From: Clostridiales bacterium
GTDB lineage: Bacteria; Bacillota; Clostridia; Oscillospirales; Oscillospiraceae
DNA: 9,515 nucleotides
Reading direction: 5' to 3'
Assembly (NCBI GenBank): GCA_021201515.1
Contig: JAJQET010000188.1
Span: forward strand, 1 to 9,515
Below, piece by piece: positions 1-5,628 of the stretch. The notes below the pieces were generated by a model. It saw nothing but the letters and a program-made list of their open reading frames with translations. It was not told the DNA's origin and searched no databases. Each line of letters starts with the position of its first letter. Within the stretch, counting starts at the first letter, position 1. A program made the translations under genes and the position numbers.

Positions 1-668
1 TAATTGGTGCGTGTCTCCGTCAGGCAGTTTCCCGTTTCGTCATAGGTGTATTCGTATACTTTGTAAATGGAACCGTCGCTGGCATATTCCCGGTATAAGG
101 TCAGATTCCCGGCCTCATCGTACTGCGCAGAGTAGTTGAACCAGGGGAAATGCACACCTCTGTCCCGCAGCACCGTTGATACGGGGTATATGCCTACCGC
201 CAGCACCGCCAGAAGGACAGCCGCGGCAATCAGTATCCGGTTGCGGTGCTTATGCCCCCCGTTCTTCTCCTGGGCCTGCCGCCGCTTCAGCTCCTGCTCC
301 GCCTTTCGGGCCTGGGCCGCCTGGCGCTCCAGCTCCTGCCGGGTCGCCCGCAGCTGCTCCAGTTCCGCCTGGGCCTGGGCCTGAGCCTGGGCCTGTTGGC
401 GCTCCTGTTCCTGCCGCTCCTGCTCCCGCCGGGCGGCCCGCAGCCGCTCCAGCTCCGCCTGGGCCTGGGCTACCTGGCGCTTCAGTTCCTCTTCCCGGGT
501 CTGAGCCTGCCGGTGGGCGGTCAAAGCGGAAACAGGCCCGGCCCCTGCCGGAAGAGACGCCGTCAGGGTGGGGTAGCGCTCATAGTCCCGGCTGCGGTCA
601 AAGCCGCAGTCCGGGCAAATAGATAGGTCGGCGTTCTGCCTGCCGCACACGGGGCAAGTCCATTCCAT
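1..668 (-). CDS. Zinc-ribbon, coiled-coil, single-pass membrane protein with YD-like repeats (partial, 3' end outside window)
   Basis: The ATG at 668 has a GGAGG ribosome binding site at 676-680 (7-nt spacer); 222 codons are visible before the window edge and no stop is reached. The N-terminus is a zinc ribbon with Cys pairs C5/C8 and C18/C21 (TCPVC and CPDC). Residues about 55-135 are almost only Q, A, E, R and L with heptad-like spacing, indicating a long coiled coil. A short basic stretch (HKHRNR, 139-144) precedes one hydrophobic segment (about 145-166). The part beyond it has two YD-type motifs, YDEAGNLT (183-190) and YDETGNCLTE (209-218), resembling RHS/YD repeats. By the positive-inside rule the ribbon and coil are probably cytoplasmic and the YD part outside, which is inference. 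A promoter lies at 715-743. I recognise no named family for the whole architecture. Function unknown; it could be a scaffold or surface protein. Confidence 0.8.
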   Translation of the reverse strand, partial: MEWTCPVCGRQNADLSICPDCGFDRSRDYERYPTLTASLPAGAGPVSALTAHRQAQTREEELKRQVAQAQAELERLRAARREQERQEQERQQAQAQAQAQAELEQLRATRQELERQAAQARKAEQELKRRQAQEKNGGHKHRNRILIAAAVLLAVLAVGIYPVSTVLRDRGVHFPWFNYSAQYDEAGNLTLYREYASDGSIYKVYEYTYDETGNCLTETRTN

Positions 669-714
669 GGGGGTTCCTCCCTCTGTATCCGGGCAAATCC
701 CGGCGCTTTCGTTC

Positions 715-743
715 AGTATAACACAGCATTTCAGAAATTACAA
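715..743 (-). promoter_or_regulatory. Sigma-A-type promoter for the zinc-ribbon gene
   Basis: On the minus strand a -35 TTGTAA (743-738) and a -10 TATACT (720-715) are separated by exactly 17 nt. The expected start is near 708, giving a leader of about 40 nt before the ATG at 668. The leader contains a small hairpin, CCGGG/CCCGG with a 5-nt loop (689-703). The -35 lies only about 20 nt past the tadA stop, so the gene is probably transcribed independently of tadA. Confidence 0.65.
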
Positions 744-763
744 TTTTTTGTTGGGAGGTTTGA

Positions 764-1207
764 TTACTTCCCGCTGAAAAACGCTGTCAGCAGCCTGCCG
801 CAGTCCTCCTCCAGCACGCCGCCGTACACGGCGGGCCGGTGGTTGAACTTCTCCTGAAAGAGGCTCAGCACGCTGCCGCAGCAGCCGGACTTGGGGCTGG
901 CCGCGCCGTACACCACGGTGTCAATGCGGGCGTTGATCACCGCCCCGGCGCACATGGGGCACGGCTCCAGGGTGACATACAGGGCGCAGCCCTCCAGATG
1001 CCAGCTCCCCAGGGCGGCGCAGGCGGCCCGGATGGCCTCCACCTCGGCGTGGGCGGTGGCGTCTCCCAGGGCCTCCCGGCGGTTGCGGCCCCGGCCCACG
1101 ATGGCGCCGCGGCGCACCACCACGCAGCCCACCGGCACGTCGCCCTCCGCGGCGGCCTCCCTGGCCAGGGCCAGGGCCTCCCGCATCCAGTTCACTTCCG
1201 GTTCCAT
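764..1207 (-). CDS. tadA: tRNA-specific adenosine deaminase
   Basis: A 147-residue cytidine-deaminase-fold enzyme. TadA deaminates adenosine 34 to inosine in tRNA-Arg(ACG), allowing one tRNA to read several Arg codons. The zinc and catalytic motifs are intact: HAEVEAI with H53 and proton-shuttle E55, and PCPMCAG with C83 and C86. The TadA-type YVTLEPCPMC context and the following VVYGA segment favour TadA over other cytosine or guanine deaminases. The reading frame stays open upstream to an ATG at 1279, but the start at 1207 is preferred: a GGAGG lies at 1216-1220 with an 8-nt spacer, and the extra 24 residues do not look like family sequence. The plus-strand neighbour at 1303 is divergent. 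I see no convincing promoter in the 95 nt between them and no clear terminator before the next gene. Confidence 0.93.
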   Translation of the reverse strand: MEPEVNWMREALALAREAAAEGDVPVGCVVVRRGAIVGRGRNRREALGDATAHAEVEAIRAACAALGSWHLEGCALYVTLEPCPMCAGAVINARIDTVVYGAASPKSGCCGSVLSLFQEKFNHRPAVYGGVLEEDCGRLLTAFFSGK

Positions 1208-1302
1208 CTGTTTCGCCTCCTTGTGAGGGATAGGGTTCCCTTCTGCCGGGCAAGCTATGGGGGCAACCGCCTCCATCACCGTATACAGAAAGGAATTATA
1301 CT

Positions 1303-1788
1303 ATGGAAAATAACAATCAGTATCCTGTTTTGCAGGAAGTCTACAAGGGCGCGGCCATGGGCGCCGCCGCCATCGACCGGCTGCTGCCCCTGGTGAAGAA
1401 CGCCCGGTTCCGCTCCGACCTGCAAACCCAGCGGAAGCAGTATGACGGCGCACAGCAGCGGGCGGAGGAGCTGATGAAGCCTCTGGCCAAATGCCCCCAG
1501 GAGCTGAGTAAGGGGGAGCGGGCGATGCTCTGCGCTTGCCTCGGCGTGAAAACCCTCTGCAACAGGGAGACCAGCCACCTGGCCCAGCTGATGATTCAGG
1601 GCAGCAACATGGGGGTGCTGAACCTGACCAAACTGCTGAACTCCTGCGGGGACTACGAGCCGGACCCCGCCGCCGACGGGGCGGCGGCCAGCCCCCAGCC
1701 CCAGACCGACCCGGCGGCGGCCCTGGCCCGCAGCGTCATCCGCATGGAGGAGGACAACATCGACCGGTTGAAGGTTTATCTGTCTTAG
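1303..1788 (+). CDS. Small helical protein of unknown function, possibly ferritin-like
   Basis: 161 residues, ATG start with an AAAGGA site about 8 nt upstream. The sequence looks almost entirely helical: segments about 8-32, 36-60, 70-113 and 138-160. A linker rich in Ala, Pro and Gln (about 117-138) comes before the last helix. The stretch SHLAQLMIQGSNMG (91-104) resembles, from memory, a family of small clostridial proteins usually annotated hypothetical. A four-helix bundle of ferritin-like topology is plausible. Acidic and His residues at E12, E55/E56, H92 and E149/E150 could serve as metal ligands, but no canonical ExxH pairs are seen, so iron binding is not supported. No signal peptide or membrane segment. 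It stands alone, divergent from tadA, and is followed by a repeat cluster without an obvious terminator. I do not assign a function. Confidence 0.8.
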   Translation: MENNNQYPVLQEVYKGAAMGAAAIDRLLPLVKNARFRSDLQTQRKQYDGAQQRAEELMKPLAKCPQELSKGERAMLCACLGVKTLCNRETSHLAQLMIQGSNMGVLNLTKLLNSCGDYEPDPAADGAAASPQPQTDPAAALARSVIRMEEDNIDRLKVYLS

Positions 1789-1811
1789 TGGATGGCGATT
1801 AGCCGTCAGTG

Positions 1812-1867
1812 ACCCCTCCGCCCCCTTACGGGGGCACCTCCGCCGTCAGCGAAGCTGACTGAGGGGT
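1812..1867. repeat. Multi-branched palindromic intergenic element
   Basis: An outer 7-bp stem, ACCCCTC (1812-1818) with GAGGGGT (1861-1867), encloses two perfect hairpins: GCCCCC/GGGGGC with loop TTAC (1820-1835) and GTCAGC/GCTGAC with loop GAA (1845-1859). The whole could fold as a three-way junction in RNA or single-stranded DNA. The GTCAGC-GAA-GCTGAC core resembles an intergenic repeat that I recall from gut clostridia. It begins 23 nt after the stop of the upstream gene. No T-run follows, so it is not a canonical terminator. Confidence 0.6.
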
Positions 1868-1886
1868 GTCCAGCCACAAGGGCAGC

Positions 1887-1912
1887 CGGGCGCACAAAGC
1901 GCCCCTACTGGA
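1887..1912. repeat. GGGCGCACA-type palindromic repeat, variant copy
   Basis: Contains the hairpin GGGCGC-ACAAA-GCGCCC (1888-1904), followed by CTACTGGA. It matches the repeat at 8302-8329 at both ends (CGGGCGCACA and GCGCCCCTACTGGA) and differs by a short deletion and substitution in the centre. It has the same orientation as the 8302 copy. Confidence 0.65.
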
Positions 1913-1940
1913 GCGTGAAGCCTAAATCTTTACCTTTTTT

Positions 1941-2008
1941 GTAGGGGCGGCCCCTGGCCGCCCGGGGCAAGCAAGCGGTTTCTGCGGGCGGCCAAGGGCC
2001 GCCCCTAC
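1941..2008. repeat. Inverted repeat with 24-bp arms (GTAGGGGCGG family)
   Basis: Arms at 1941-1964 and 1985-2008 are reverse complements with one mismatch in 24 positions, separated by 20 nt. Each outer end is GTAGGGGCGGCC or its complement. A single arm of the same family recurs at 8372-8393. The RNA would form a very stable hairpin, but no T-run follows on either strand. T6 lies just before the left arm (1935-1940), so on the minus strand it would read as A6. A terminator role is therefore doubtful. Confidence 0.8.
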
Positions 2009-2015
2009 ACACGCG

Positions 2016-2062
2016 GGTGCAAAAAGCACCTCACCCCTCCACCGGCTGCCGGCGGAGGGGTG
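2016..2062 (-). other. Tandem hairpins after the kinase gene, possible weak terminator
   Basis: Read on the minus strand, a 9-bp stem (2062-2054 with 2040-2032) with an inner CCGG/CCGG pairing is followed 6 nt later by TTTTT. The T-run is itself the loop of a small GGTGC/GCACC hairpin (2030-2016). This is the only terminator-like arrangement downstream of the two-component operon. The T-run is short and displaced, so it may instead be another intergenic palindrome. Confidence 0.35.
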
Positions 2063-2069
2063 CGTAACA

Positions 2070-2104
2070 GCTACTAGCCACTAGCCACTAATCACTAGCC
2101 ACTA
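2070..2104. repeat. 7-bp tandem repeat array overlapping the kinase stop codon
   Basis: Five 7-bp units in register: GCTACTA, GCCACTA, GCCACTA, ATCACTA, GCCACTA. The last three bases (CTA, 2102-2104) are the complement of the TAG stop codon of the histidine kinase gene. The same unit in the opposite orientation forms the array at 8051-8092. Confidence 0.8.
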
Positions 2105-3424
2105 CCCTTCCCGCGCCGGAATCAGCACCCGCAGCTCAAACCAGCCCCCCTCCGCGTGGACGGTGGCGGAGCCGTCGTACTTCTCCGCGATGGCGCAGAT
2201 GCTTTTCAGGCCGAAGCCGTGGTTGCGCTTATCCTGCTTGCTGGTTTTGGGAAGGCCCCCGGTGACGGTCTCCTCCTCCCGGCACCGGTTCTCCAGCCGA
2301 ATCCGGAGGAACCCCTTCTCCTGGGAGACGGACAGGTGAATCAGCCGCTGCTCCGGGTCGGGGAGCTGGAGGACCGCCTCCATGGCGTTGTCCAGGGCGT
2401 TGCCGAAGAGGGCGCTGAGGTCCATCACGTCCATGAAGGACAGCGCCGCCCCGTCCACCACGCAGGTCAGCTGAATGTGCTCCCGCTGGCAATGGATGCT
2501 CTTGCTGGTCAGGATGGTGTCCAGAAACTGATTTCCCGTCTTGCTCTGGGTCTCGTAGATCTGAATCTCCTCCTCCATCTTGTCCAGGTAGTCCAGCCGC
2601 TGGGTGGCGTCCACCTCGCTGCGGAGGATGGCGATTTGATGCTTTAAATCGTGATACTTCCGGTTCACCATGTCCACCGACTCCTGGTTCAGCAGGTAAT
2701 TGGCGTACTGGGTGTTCAGCATGGACTCCAGGGTGTTCCGCTCCAGAGTGGTATAGCTCTCGCACAGCTGTAAATGATGGGCGTAGAGGATGGCCACGCC
2801 CCCCAGATAGACGATGGTGCGGATGTTAAAGGCTTCGGCGTAGGTGGTACCGCCGAAGGGGGTGTCCAGCCCGGAAAAGCTGAGGCTGCTGAGCACATAG
2901 ATGGTGAAGGCGATGAGAATGGTGCTGCCGCAGGAGAAGGCGCTCACCGGCATCTCCGCGAGCTGCTTCCGGTCCCGCCGCTCCAGCAGGAACATCAGCA
3001 CAAAAATCACCCCATACATGGCCAGCATAAAGGCGACCTCAATGGGCTGGGCGTCCCAGACCGGGTAGTGGTCCACCTGAAAGAGGTAGAGCTGCCAGGC
3101 CAGGGAGGCGGCGAAGCCCCCCAGGATGAAGGCCCGGGCGCAGTAGGTGGCGGAGTTGGTCAGGCCGGTCTTGCACAGGCACAGGAAGGGGACGAAGGTC
3201 AGCAGCGCAATGCCCACATAGGCCAGGTTGAACGCCGTCCCGCTCAGGGGGGCGGCTTGCGCCATGGCCCCCCACAGCACCAGAAAGCAGACCCCGGCGG
3301 TGAGCCAGAACCGCCACCGGGAAAACCCCTTGCGGCGGGGCAGGAAGTGGATATAGAGCATATCCGCCGTCCACAGGGCCAGGGCGTTCCAGAGGGGCGG
3401 GATATTTTGCAGCTCGCTGCTCAT
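2102..3424 (-). CDS. Sensor histidine kinase of the GHKL (AgrC-like) class
   Basis: 440 residues. The N-terminal half (about 10-220) has six or seven hydrophobic segments (for example 37-57, 66-86, 95-117, 128-147, 167-187, 200-218), so the sensor is polytopic. A helical linker leads to the phospho-acceptor motif YHDLKHQ with H258. The GHKL ATPase follows: N-box FGNALDNAMEA around N342 and N346, and G-box HGFGLKSI at 402-409. This matches the AgrC/VirS type that signals through LytTR regulators. The ATG at 3424 overlaps the regulator's TGA by 4 nt (ATGA), with TGAGGT at 3431-3436 as ribosome site, so the two are translationally coupled. The stop codon lies inside a 7-bp tandem repeat. No peptide precursor (AgrD-like) or maturation gene is seen nearby, so the signal is unknown. 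Confidence 0.92.
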   Translation of the reverse strand: MSSELQNIPPLWNALALWTADMLYIHFLPRRKGFSRWRFWLTAGVCFLVLWGAMAQAAPLSGTAFNLAYVGIALLTFVPFLCLCKTGLTNSATYCARAFILGGFAASLAWQLYLFQVDHYPVWDAQPIEVAFMLAMYGVIFVLMFLLERRDRKQLAEMPVSAFSCGSTILIAFTIYVLSSLSFSGLDTPFGGTTYAEAFNIRTIVYLGGVAILYAHHLQLCESYTTLERNTLESMLNTQYANYLLNQESVDMVNRKYHDLKHQIAILRSEVDATQRLDYLDKMEEEIQIYETQSKTGNQFLDTILTSKSIHCQREHIQLTCVVDGAALSFMDVMDLSALFGNALDNAMEAVLQLPDPEQRLIHLSVSQEKGFLRIRLENRCREEETVTGGLPKTSKQDKRNHGFGLKSICAIAEKYDGSATVHAEGGWFELRVLIPAREG

Positions 3425-4131
3425 TTGCTTACCTCATTGATGTAGTTGTTCAGGGCGTCCAGGAAGGGCTTCTTCCTGGCCCGGCTGACCGGGAGCTGCT
3501 GGCCCCCCACCGTGGCCAGGTCGCCGTGGATGCTGTCCACGTGCTCCAGATTCACCAGATAGCTCTTGTTGCACCGGAAGAAGCGGCCCGTCAGCTCCCG
3601 CTCCACCTCGCTCATGGAGCTGGAGGTGGTGACCTCCCCCTCGGTGGTGTGGTAGATCAGGGTGTGGCCCTGCACCTCTACAAAATAGATGTGGGACAGC
3701 TCCAGCTTCCGGGTCTCCCCCTTACCGGTGTTGACGGGGTGGAACTGCTTCGTCCGTCTGCGCATCCGCTCCATGGCCCGCCCGATACACTGGGTGAAGG
3801 CGTAATAGGAGACGGGCTTGAGCACATAGTCCAGGGCCTCCACCGCGTAGCCCCGGATGGCGTACTGGGACATATTGGTGATGAAGATGATTACCACCTC
3901 CCGGTCCACCTGGCGGATGCGCTCCGCCGCCGTCATCCCGTCCAGCCCGGGCATCTCGATGTCCAGCAGGAGGATGTCATAGTCCGCGCTGTAGTGGTCC
4001 ACCAGCTCCACGCCGTTGGAGAAGCAGACGGTCAGGAATTTCTCTCCGGATTCCTTCTCATACTGGGCCAGATACCGTTGTAAACGGCTGCTGTAAATCG
4101 GGTCATCCTCCACAATGGCGATCCGTGTCAT
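3421..4131 (-). CDS. LytTR-family response regulator
   Basis: 236 residues. The receiver domain (1-122) has the acidic pair D9/D10, phospho-acceptor D57 in LLLDIEMPGLDG, T85 and K105 (in LKP), all in expected places. A LytTR DNA-binding domain fills about 138-233, with FFRCNKSYLVNLEHV (184-198) and LPVSRARKK (213-221) typical of the fold. It should be phosphorylated by the kinase at 2102-3424 and bind promoter DNA; its targets are not identifiable from this window. It is the first gene of the pair. The ATG at 4131 has AGAGGTG about 10 nt upstream, and a good promoter lies at 4196-4224 with a direct repeat just upstream, which would suit autoregulation (inference). Confidence 0.95.
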   Translation of the reverse strand: MTRIAIVEDDPIYSSRLQRYLAQYEKESGEKFLTVCFSNGVELVDHYSADYDILLLDIEMPGLDGMTAAERIRQVDREVVIIFITNMSQYAIRGYAVEALDYVLKPVSYYAFTQCIGRAMERMRRRTKQFHPVNTGKGETRKLELSHIYFVEVQGHTLIYHTTEGEVTTSSSMSEVERELTGRFFRCNKSYLVNLEHVDSIHGDLATVGGQQLPVSRARKKPFLDALNNYINEVSK

Positions 4132-4195
4132 GGCAATCTTGCACCTCTCTTTCTCAGGGTGAAAACGCTTCGTCTGTTCAGAAGTTTCTCAGCTT

Positions 4196-4224
4196 ATTGT
4201 AAGGGATAATTCGCCAAACGTCAA
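4196..4224 (-). promoter_or_regulatory. Sigma-A-type promoter of the two-component operon
   Basis: Minus-strand -35 TTGACG (4224-4219) and -10 TACAAT (4201-4196) with a 17-nt spacer. The start is expected near 4189, leaving a leader of about 58 nt. Confidence 0.75.
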
Positions 4225-4234
4225 GCCGTTCAGG

Positions 4235-4254
4235 GGCGGTTTCCTCGGCGGTTT
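4235..4254. promoter_or_regulatory. 8-bp direct repeat upstream of the two-component promoter, candidate regulator site
   Basis: GGCGGTTT occurs at 4235-4242 and again at 4247-4254, 12 bp apart start to start. It ends about 10 bp upstream of the -35 of the regulator/kinase promoter, so it covers about -46 to -65 where activators often bind. LytTR sites are usually imperfect repeats about 21-22 bp apart, so the match to that class is poor. It also lies in the upstream region of the divergent epimerase gene. Confidence 0.35.
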
Positions 4255-4333
4255 TGACAGGAAACGAAACGGGAAAAGATGGAGAATTTCTCTCCGGAAT
4301 TTTACAAAATTTCCACCTTTATCCGGGATACTG

Positions 4334-4342
4334 TGCTATAAT
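4334..4342 (+). promoter_or_regulatory. Extended -10 promoter for the epimerase gene
   Basis: TGCTATAAT is a perfect extended -10 element (TGnTATAAT). No good -35 sits at the standard distance, which extended -10 promoters tolerate. A 6-bp inverted repeat, AATTTT-AC-AAAATT (4298-4311), is centred about 44 bp upstream of the expected start near 4349 and could be an operator or an A/T-rich upstream element. Confidence 0.65.
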
Positions 4343-4402
4343 GAGTTCTAAGGAACCGGCAGGAGCGCCGGAGCTGTGTGATTTTGAAAGGAGACTTCAA
4401 TT

Positions 4403-5275
4403 ATGTCCAAACTTACCACCGGCGTCTATGAAAAATACGGCGTCCGCTACCCCACCCTGACCCTGACCGACGGCGACTATGCCCTGACCGTCACCCCGGA
4501 GAAGGGTGGCATGGCTACCTCCTTCACCAAGGCGGGAGAGGAATATCTCTGGCTGCGGGACGGGAACTTTGAGTCCACCGACCGCCCCCGCTGCGGCATC
4601 CCCATCCTGTTCCCCAACTGCGGCAGGCCCGACGGCGGCGTTCACCGGTTCGGCGGGGCGGACTACCCCATGGAGATCCACGGCTTTGCCGACCTGGTGC
4701 CCTGGCAGGTGAAGTCGGCGGAGGACGGAGCCATCGAGCTGACCCTGGCCCCCAACGGCCTGACCAAGTTCGTCTATCCCTTTGACTTCCTGCTGACCAT
4801 GCGCTACACCCTGGACGGGGCCACCGCCGGCCTGGCCCTGACGGTGGAGAACACCGGGGACAAACCCCTGCCCTTCAGCGTGGGCTTCCACCCCTATTTT
4901 GCCGCCAGCCGGCTGGAGAACGTCCGCTTCGACGTCACCGCCGCCACCTGCTCCCAGGATGCCAAGGGGGCGCAGCCCGCCGCCCCGGCGGAGATCACCC
5001 TGACCAAAAATCCGGGCAGCGCCGACTCCATCCGCCTGATGACCGGGGTGAAAAGCCCCATGCGCTTCACCGACTCCGGCAACGGCCACATCGTGACGGT
5101 GGACTTTGACGAGAGCGTGTTCACCAACGGCGTGCTGTGGCAGCAGGACGCGGAGCGCTTCGTCTGCATGGAGCCGTGGAACGGCTGGGCCAACAGCGTC
5201 AACGAGGCGGGGCGGCACATCGAGCTGGCCCCCGGCGAAAGCCAGACCTTTGCCTGGAGCGTCACCGTTGGGTGA
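4403..5275 (+). CDS. Aldose 1-epimerase family protein (hexose or hexose-6-phosphate mutarotase-like)
   Basis: 290 residues, ATG start with AAGGAG at 4388-4393. The family interconverts alpha and beta anomers of aldoses. The expected active-site pattern is present: H93 in EIHGFADLVPW, H163 in SVGFHPYF, and the likely catalytic base E257 in VCMEPWNGW. The fold is a galactose-mutarotase-like beta-sandwich. The stretch CGIPILFPNCGR (64-75) is typical of the subgroup containing YeaD-type glucose-6-phosphate 1-epimerases and related uncharacterised clostridial proteins, so the substrate may be a free or phosphorylated hexose. No signal peptide, so cytoplasmic. It is monocistronic, divergent from the two-component operon and followed by a repeat block. 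No sugar transport or catabolic gene lies nearby to indicate the sugar. Confidence 0.88.
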   Translation: MSKLTTGVYEKYGVRYPTLTLTDGDYALTVTPEKGGMATSFTKAGEEYLWLRDGNFESTDRPRCGIPILFPNCGRPDGGVHRFGGADYPMEIHGFADLVPWQVKSAEDGAIELTLAPNGLTKFVYPFDFLLTMRYTLDGATAGLALTVENTGDKPLPFSVGFHPYFAASRLENVRFDVTAATCSQDAKGAQPAAPAEITLTKNPGSADSIRLMTGVKSPMRFTDSGNGHIVTVDFDESVFTNGVLWQQDAERFVCMEPWNGWANSVNEAGRHIELAPGESQTFAWSVTVG

Positions 5276-5279
5276 TGGC

Positions 5280-5556
5280 AGCTGTTAGCCACCCCTCTGC
5301 CCCCTGCGGGGTACCTTCCCTTTCAGGCAATGTCGTCAAGTTAGGGACATTACACTCCTTAGACAAAGTTTGCTGAAGAAAATAGGTGTTTGCCCTTGCC
5401 AGGGCAGGGCCTACTTTTCTCGCTCCGCCGAGAAATGGGGCCCGCCCGGAGGGCAAAACCTATTTCTTTTCTCAATCCTTATCTTAGGGAAGATAACCCT
5501 GCCGGGAGGGCAAAACGTAGTTCCGTTATCTTTCCTTCCACGTTCCTTAGATAAGG
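5280..5556. repeat. Repeat-rich gene-free block after the epimerase gene
   Basis: No credible gene was found between 5276 and 5628. The block opens with AGCTGTTAGCC (5280-5290), identical to 8052-8062, and a CCCC/GGGG hairpin (5301-5311). A segment AATGTCGTCAAGTTAGG follows at about 5329-5345. An imperfect long inverted repeat comes next, about 5375-5396 with 5450-5470. It encloses GCCCT/AGGGC (5392-5405), GGGCC/GGCCC (5407-5411 with 5439-5443) and TTTCTCG/CGAGAAA (5416-5435). Then a second inverted repeat pairs about 5478-5497 with 5525-5556. The sequence GGAGGGCAAAAC occurs in both (5448-5459 and 5505-5516). Open frames across it translate DNA repeats and do not look like proteins. Confidence 0.6.
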
Positions 5557-5580
5557 AAATCAACTGCCCCCACCGAGGCA

Positions 5581-5621
5581 TAAAAAACAGCGGTGAAACC
5601 GAGTCGGTTTCACCGCTGTTG
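5581..5621 (-). terminator. Intrinsic terminator of the ylmH-DUF896-folC operon
   Basis: A near-perfect palindrome (5586-5602 with 5604-5620, built on ACAGCGGTGAAACC) forms a stem of about 15 bp with a tiny loop. On the minus strand it is followed directly by TTTTTT (complement of 5582-5587). It begins 9 nt past the folC stop codon. The plus side lacks a clean T-run, so it acts mainly on the minus strand. Confidence 0.9.
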
Positions 5622-5628
5622 TCTGTTT

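Noticed and set aside
136..626. Three overlapping plus-strand open frames rich in Pro/Ala/Leu/Arg
   Set aside because: They are antisense to the coiled-coil region of the minus-strand gene at 1-668; low-complexity GC-rich coding DNA leaves all frames open. No ribosome site or family features.
721..790. Intrinsic terminator after tadA
   Set aside because: The GGGAAG/CCTCCC pairing has a mismatch and is followed on the minus strand by an A-run, not a T-run.
764..1279. 171-residue version of TadA starting at 1279
   Set aside because: The extra 24 residues are not family-like, and a GGAGG at proper distance marks the ATG at 1207.
2070..2104. CRISPR-like array
   Set aside because: The units are directly abutting 7-mers with no spacers and no cas genes nearby; it is a simple tandem repeat.
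4173..4235. CTGTTCAG (4174-4181) and CCGTTCAG (4226-4233) as a LytTR site
   Set aside because: They resemble AgrA-type half-sites, but their 52-bp spacing straddling the promoter does not fit the usual pair spacing of about 21-22 bp; kept only as a weak possibility.
4254..4282. TTGACA at 4254-4259 as a -35 for the epimerase gene
   Set aside because: At 17 nt spacing the -10 position reads AGATGG, a poor match; the extended -10 at 4334-4342 is far better.
4254..4460. Plus-strand 68-residue open frame upstream of the epimerase
   Set aside because: It runs through the extended -10 promoter and ribosome site of the epimerase gene and into it in another frame; no conserved features.
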